This document shows positions 61,843 through 64,000 of a DNA stretch of 64,000 bases, one piece after another. The stretch is from Paraburkholderia franconis (GTDB lineage Bacteria > Pseudomonadota > Gammaproteobacteria > Burkholderiales > Burkholderiaceae): NCBI RefSeq assembly GCF_009362735.1, contig NZ_WHNP01000004.1, positions 248,001-312,000 of the forward strand, read 5' to 3'. The notes under the pieces are model-generated. The model was not told the origin of the DNA. It searched no databases and was given only the letters and a program-made list of their open reading frames with translations. How positions within the stretch are numbered: position 1 is the first letter of the stretch; each line of letters starts with the position of its first letter. The position numbers and the translations under genes are program-made.

Positions 61843-62844
61843 CTATTGCGGCATCGGCACGATCCGCTGCACGGCGAGCGAGTTGTCCTGCGCCGTTTGC
61901 TCGCGCGCGTCGGGCGTGACGCACACGTCGTCTCCCTGAAACGCCTCGCGCCATACGAAGCCGTTCTTGCAGGTGTTCGGCCCGTATGCGCCGCCTGTCG
62001 GCGAGCGGTTGTCGGCGGCGGCCCTGTTTTCAGCGTAGACGCGCGCCTGCGTATCGGGCGTCACGCAGATGCGGTCGCCGGGCCGCGCCTGTCGCCACAC
62101 GTAGCCCTTGATGCACGCGCCGCGCAGATGCGCGCGCCGTTGCAGCTCGACCCTCGATATGACGCCACTCGCGGCGGGACGATCGACGGCAACGGAAGCC
62201 GGCGATGCGAGCGCGTCCTCGACGGCGGGCGCGTGCTGGCTGGAACCCGACATCTTGAGCAGCACGGCGCCCGTCAGTCCCACGGCGGCCAGCGCGCCGA
62301 CGATCGGCAGCAGCCGCGTGCGCCGCTTCGTCTCAACCGGCTTTTCGGGAGCAGGCGGCGCGGCAGGCGTCGTGTCCTTCTCTGCGCCCGCATGCCCGCG
62401 CAATGCGTTGATCAGCAGTTGCACGTCGCTGTCCCATCTCGCGTGCGTCAGCTCGATCGAATTGCGATAGGCGAGATCCTTGATGTCGTCGGGCAGGTCG
62501 GCTTCCTGCGGCATCGTCGCGCCTTGCACGAGCACGGGGATCAGCGTCACGCCGCGCTTGAGCGCCGACGACGTTTCGAGCCGCACGAAGTCGTTCGGAT
62601 TGTCGAGCCGCCGCTTGCCGTCCTTGCCGGTAACGGTGAGCCACGTGCGTCCGATCAGCGAGAGCACGACGCCGCACTGGTCGATATTCGTCTCGATCGC
62701 GCGCCGGAAATCGGCGCCCGGTTCGATCGTCGCGACGTCCATGAACACCATCTGCTCGCCGAACACTTCGCGCAACGATTCGAACAGACGCCCCGCCTGG
62801 CCTTCCGAGTCTTCGCGCCTATAACTGATGAAAATGGGCCGCAT
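61843..62844 (-). CDS. TIR domain protein with membrane helix and two extracytoplasmic CVTP repeats
   Basis: Protein of 333 residues. TIR domain at about 1-150: MRPIFISYRREDSEGQAGRL (box 1), FGEQMVFMDVATIEPGADFR, and the putative catalytic glutamate E90 in NDFVRLETSSALKRG with LIPVLV. A Pro-rich linker (about 158-175) leads to a single membrane helix (about 178-196, after basic KRRTR). The C-terminal part has two repeats of about 36 residues (244-280, 292-328), each C-x2-G-(Y/F)-VWR-x-A-x-G-D-x-(I/V)-CVTPD-x-R. GGGAGGA 8 bases before the ATG supports the start. Known: bacterial TIRs often hydrolyse NAD and serve in defence; the repeat is unassigned to my knowledge. It is divergent from the SLOG-like gene, with 360 bases between. 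Confidence 0.88.
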   Translation of the reverse strand: MRPIFISYRREDSEGQAGRLFESLREVFGEQMVFMDVATIEPGADFRRAIETNIDQCGVVLSLIGRTWLTVTGKDGKRRLDNPNDFVRLETSSALKRGVTLIPVLVQGATMPQEADLPDDIKDLAYRNSIELTHARWDSDVQLLINALRGHAGAEKDTTPAAPPAPEKPVETKRRTRLLPIVGALAAVGLTGAVLLKMSGSSQHAPAVEDALASPASVAVDRPAASGVISRVELQRRAHLRGACIKGYVWRQARPGDRICVTPDTQARVYAENRAAADNRSPTGGAYGPNTCKNGFVWREAFQGDDVCVTPDAREQTAQDNSLAVQRIVPMPQ

Positions 62845-63204
62845 CGAACGATTCCTCCCTCAACGGGTTGAACGGCGAGCCGAACCTGCAATTCAAAGCC
62901 TTTTCATTAAAGCAGAGCGATGCGTGTCGTGTCAGGAATGCAAGCGGGCATCCCCGCCCGCAATGCGGACGTTATGTGCGGCAGCCAACCGACCGCGCCG
63001 CGCAAAGCGGATAAGGCTTTCCGGCCGATGCGCGCATGGCGTTGGATATGTCCGTTGTGTTCAATGCGTTCAATGCGTTCGATGCGGCCGATGCGGCCGA
63101 TGCGTCCGATGCGTCCGATGCCGCGTTGCGCGTGAACGAATGCTTCTGCGAGGCGTTCGCGCAAGGCCATATCGAATGCGCGCGGTTCCTGGAGATCGAA
63201 TCGG
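62845..63204. other. Divergent gap between the TIR and SLOG-like genes
   Basis: About 360 bases containing the 9-bp tandem repeat (63061-63123). A plus-strand frame opened by ATG at 63036 spans the repeat and reads NAF/DAA/DAS tripeptides, then RVNECFCEAFAQGHIECARF and on past 63205 in a different frame from the SLOG-like gene. It could be a short upstream peptide, but it has no ribosome site. Not called. Confidence 0.4.
63061..63123. repeat. 9-bp tandem repeat, seven units
   Basis: YCRATGCGK-type units run without gap: two copies of TCAATGCGT, one TCGATGCGG, one CCGATGCGG, two CCGATGCGT and one CCGATGCCG. The unit is 9 bp, a multiple of three, so copy-number change would keep any overlapping frame. 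It lies between divergent TIR and SLOG-like genes. Confidence 0.9.
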
Positions 63205-63789
63205 ATGACGGCCGACGTGGCAGACCAGGTCGTGCTTTTCTCCGGCCACATGATCGATGCGCCGGGGCGGCCCATCGAGCGCTTTCCGGAGAGACTCGCG
63301 CCGCGCGTCGCGCAGGCGATCGGCGACGAGCTGGACGCGATACGCGCCGGCGGCGCGGATATCGGACTGTGCGGCGCCGCTTGCGGAAGCGATCTGCTGT
63401 TCGCCGTCGCGGCGCTCGAACGGCATATGACGTTGCGCATTCATCTGCCTTTCGACGAGCGAGCGTTCATCGAGCGCTCCGTTGCGATCGGCGGCGAGCG
63501 ATGGGTCGAGCTTTATCGACGCGTCACGGAGGCGGCGACCTGCATCGTTGCCGACGACGTGCTGGGTCCGCTGCCGCCGGGCGCCGATCCGTTCACGCGC
63601 AACAATCTGCTGATGCTGTCGGAAGCGAGGCGGTTCGGCGCGCGAGCGTTCGCGTTCGTGTGCGTGTGGGACGGTCAGCCCGGCGACGGGCCGGGCGGCA
63701 CCGCGCATCTGGCTAGCGCCGTGCGGGCGGCTCACGGCGAAGTGCGCATCATCGATATCCGTGCGCTTGCACCTGGGCCGGGAGCATGA
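63205..63789 (+). CDS. SLOG-like Rossmannoid protein
   Basis: Protein of 194 residues. Seen: LFSGHMIDAPGRPIERFPER (about 11-30), AVAQAIGDELDAIRAG-type helix, GLCGAACGSDLLFAVAALER (about 54-73), RIHLPFDERAFIERSV (about 78-93) and a C-terminal ARAFAFVCVWDGQPGDGPGG. The G-H-x-I-D, RFP, (G)AACGSDLLF and LPF positions fit SMF/DprA-LOG (SLOG) domains that bind nucleotides or NAD-derived ligands. Known: SLOG domains are sensors in Thoeris (ThsA) and other defence systems that pair with a TIR protein. Here there is no SIR2, nuclease or membrane domain to act as an effector. It is divergent from the TIR gene. GGAG lies 11 bases upstream of the ATG. Confidence 0.65.
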   Translation: MTADVADQVVLFSGHMIDAPGRPIERFPERLAPRVAQAIGDELDAIRAGGADIGLCGAACGSDLLFAVAALERHMTLRIHLPFDERAFIERSVAIGGERWVELYRRVTEAATCIVADDVLGPLPPGADPFTRNNLLMLSEARRFGARAFAFVCVWDGQPGDGPGGTAHLASAVRAAHGEVRIIDIRALAPGPGA

Positions 63790-63915
63790 CGCACGAGCTT
63801 CGTTTCCGCGCGCAATGATCGCCCTAAACGGCGGGTGAAAAGCCAACTTCGGACGCGCTACCAGACCCCGCACGCCGCGCTCTGTTCGGCATCGCGCAAA
63901 ATCCGCAAACTCACC

Positions 63916-63943
63916 TTGGCAAGTCAGCCCGCTTTGCTATGCT
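63916..63943 (+). promoter_or_regulatory. Sigma-70-type promoter near the window end
   Basis: TTGGCA (63916-63921) and TATGCT (63938-63943) with a 16-base spacer, pointing to the right edge. It probably drives a gene beyond 64000. The stretch from 63790 to the end shows no gene. Confidence 0.45.
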
Positions 63944-64000
63944 CATTGAAGCCTGGGCAAGCCTGCCGATCGCCCAGGCGCAGACGCGCTGCGCGCACGC

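Noticed and set aside
63036..63716. A plus-strand frame starting before the SLOG-like gene
   Set aside because: After 63205 it is out of frame with the conserved SLOG-like pattern and becomes Arg-rich shadow; only its first part could be a small peptide, without support.

Overview
The window is high-GC, gene-dense proteobacterial chromosome. Its gene content points to the family Burkholderiaceae, most likely Paraburkholderia, Caballeronia or Burkholderia. The evidence is an H-NS family protein with the beta-proteobacterial C-terminal motif, a PuuA/PuuD/SpuC polyamine cluster, a liuABCD leucine operon, many LysR/MarR/IclR/MocR regulators and polyamine-type ABC importers. No rRNA, tRNA, CRISPR array, intact insertion sequence or phage gene was seen.

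Layout. 0-12 kb is accessory-like: an H-NS paralogue with a doubled DNA-binding domain, two DUF1488-type small proteins, a LysR/MFS-efflux pair, a MocR regulator, a PRC-barrel protein, class I aldolase, and several decaying genes (an EamA permease, a porin fragment and an enolase-superfamily fragment joined to each other). 12-19 kb is glutamylated-polyamine catabolism (puuD-puuA-spuC on the minus strand, puuC on the plus strand). 19-21 kb holds a MarR regulator with repeated palindromes, a glycine-zipper lipoprotein, a PRC-barrel protein and an unlisted 56-residue proline-rich protein. 21-28 kb is the leucine/isovalerate operon liuABCD with a divergent TetR gene. 28-40 kb is a two-armed catabolic locus. 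One arm is a polyamine-type ABC importer plus a Rieske oxygenase. The other, across a LysR gene, is flavin monooxygenase-RidA-DUF1028-M20 deacylase. 40-44 kb has a secreted Asp-box protein, a half MFS gene, bacteriohemerythrin and a UbiH/UbiM-type hydroxylase. 44-52 kb is a second import-and-activate operon: enoyl-CoA hydratase, ABC importer with a fused permease, acyl-CoA ligase, IclR. 52-64 kb is mixed: DUF899, AraC-VOC pair, a frameshifted diguanylate cyclase, desaturase, CDP-diacylglycerol pyrophosphatase, amidase, ferritin-like protein, FMN reductase, and a divergent TIR protein / SLOG-like protein pair.

How the genes work together. Most of the window serves uptake and breakdown of nitrogenous and branched-chain carbon sources, each module with its own local regulator. 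The signals least explained by standard annotation are: two copies, 51 kb apart, of a short promoter-core-terminator unit carrying an anti-Shine-Dalgarno-like CTCCTCC core (about 10.39 and 61.7 kb); the TIR-membrane-repeat protein facing a SLOG-like Rossmannoid protein at 62-64 kb; and the Rieske/FMO/RidA/DUF1028/M20 locus, whose substrate I cannot name.

All family calls rest on reading the translated sequence by eye. No database search was run.
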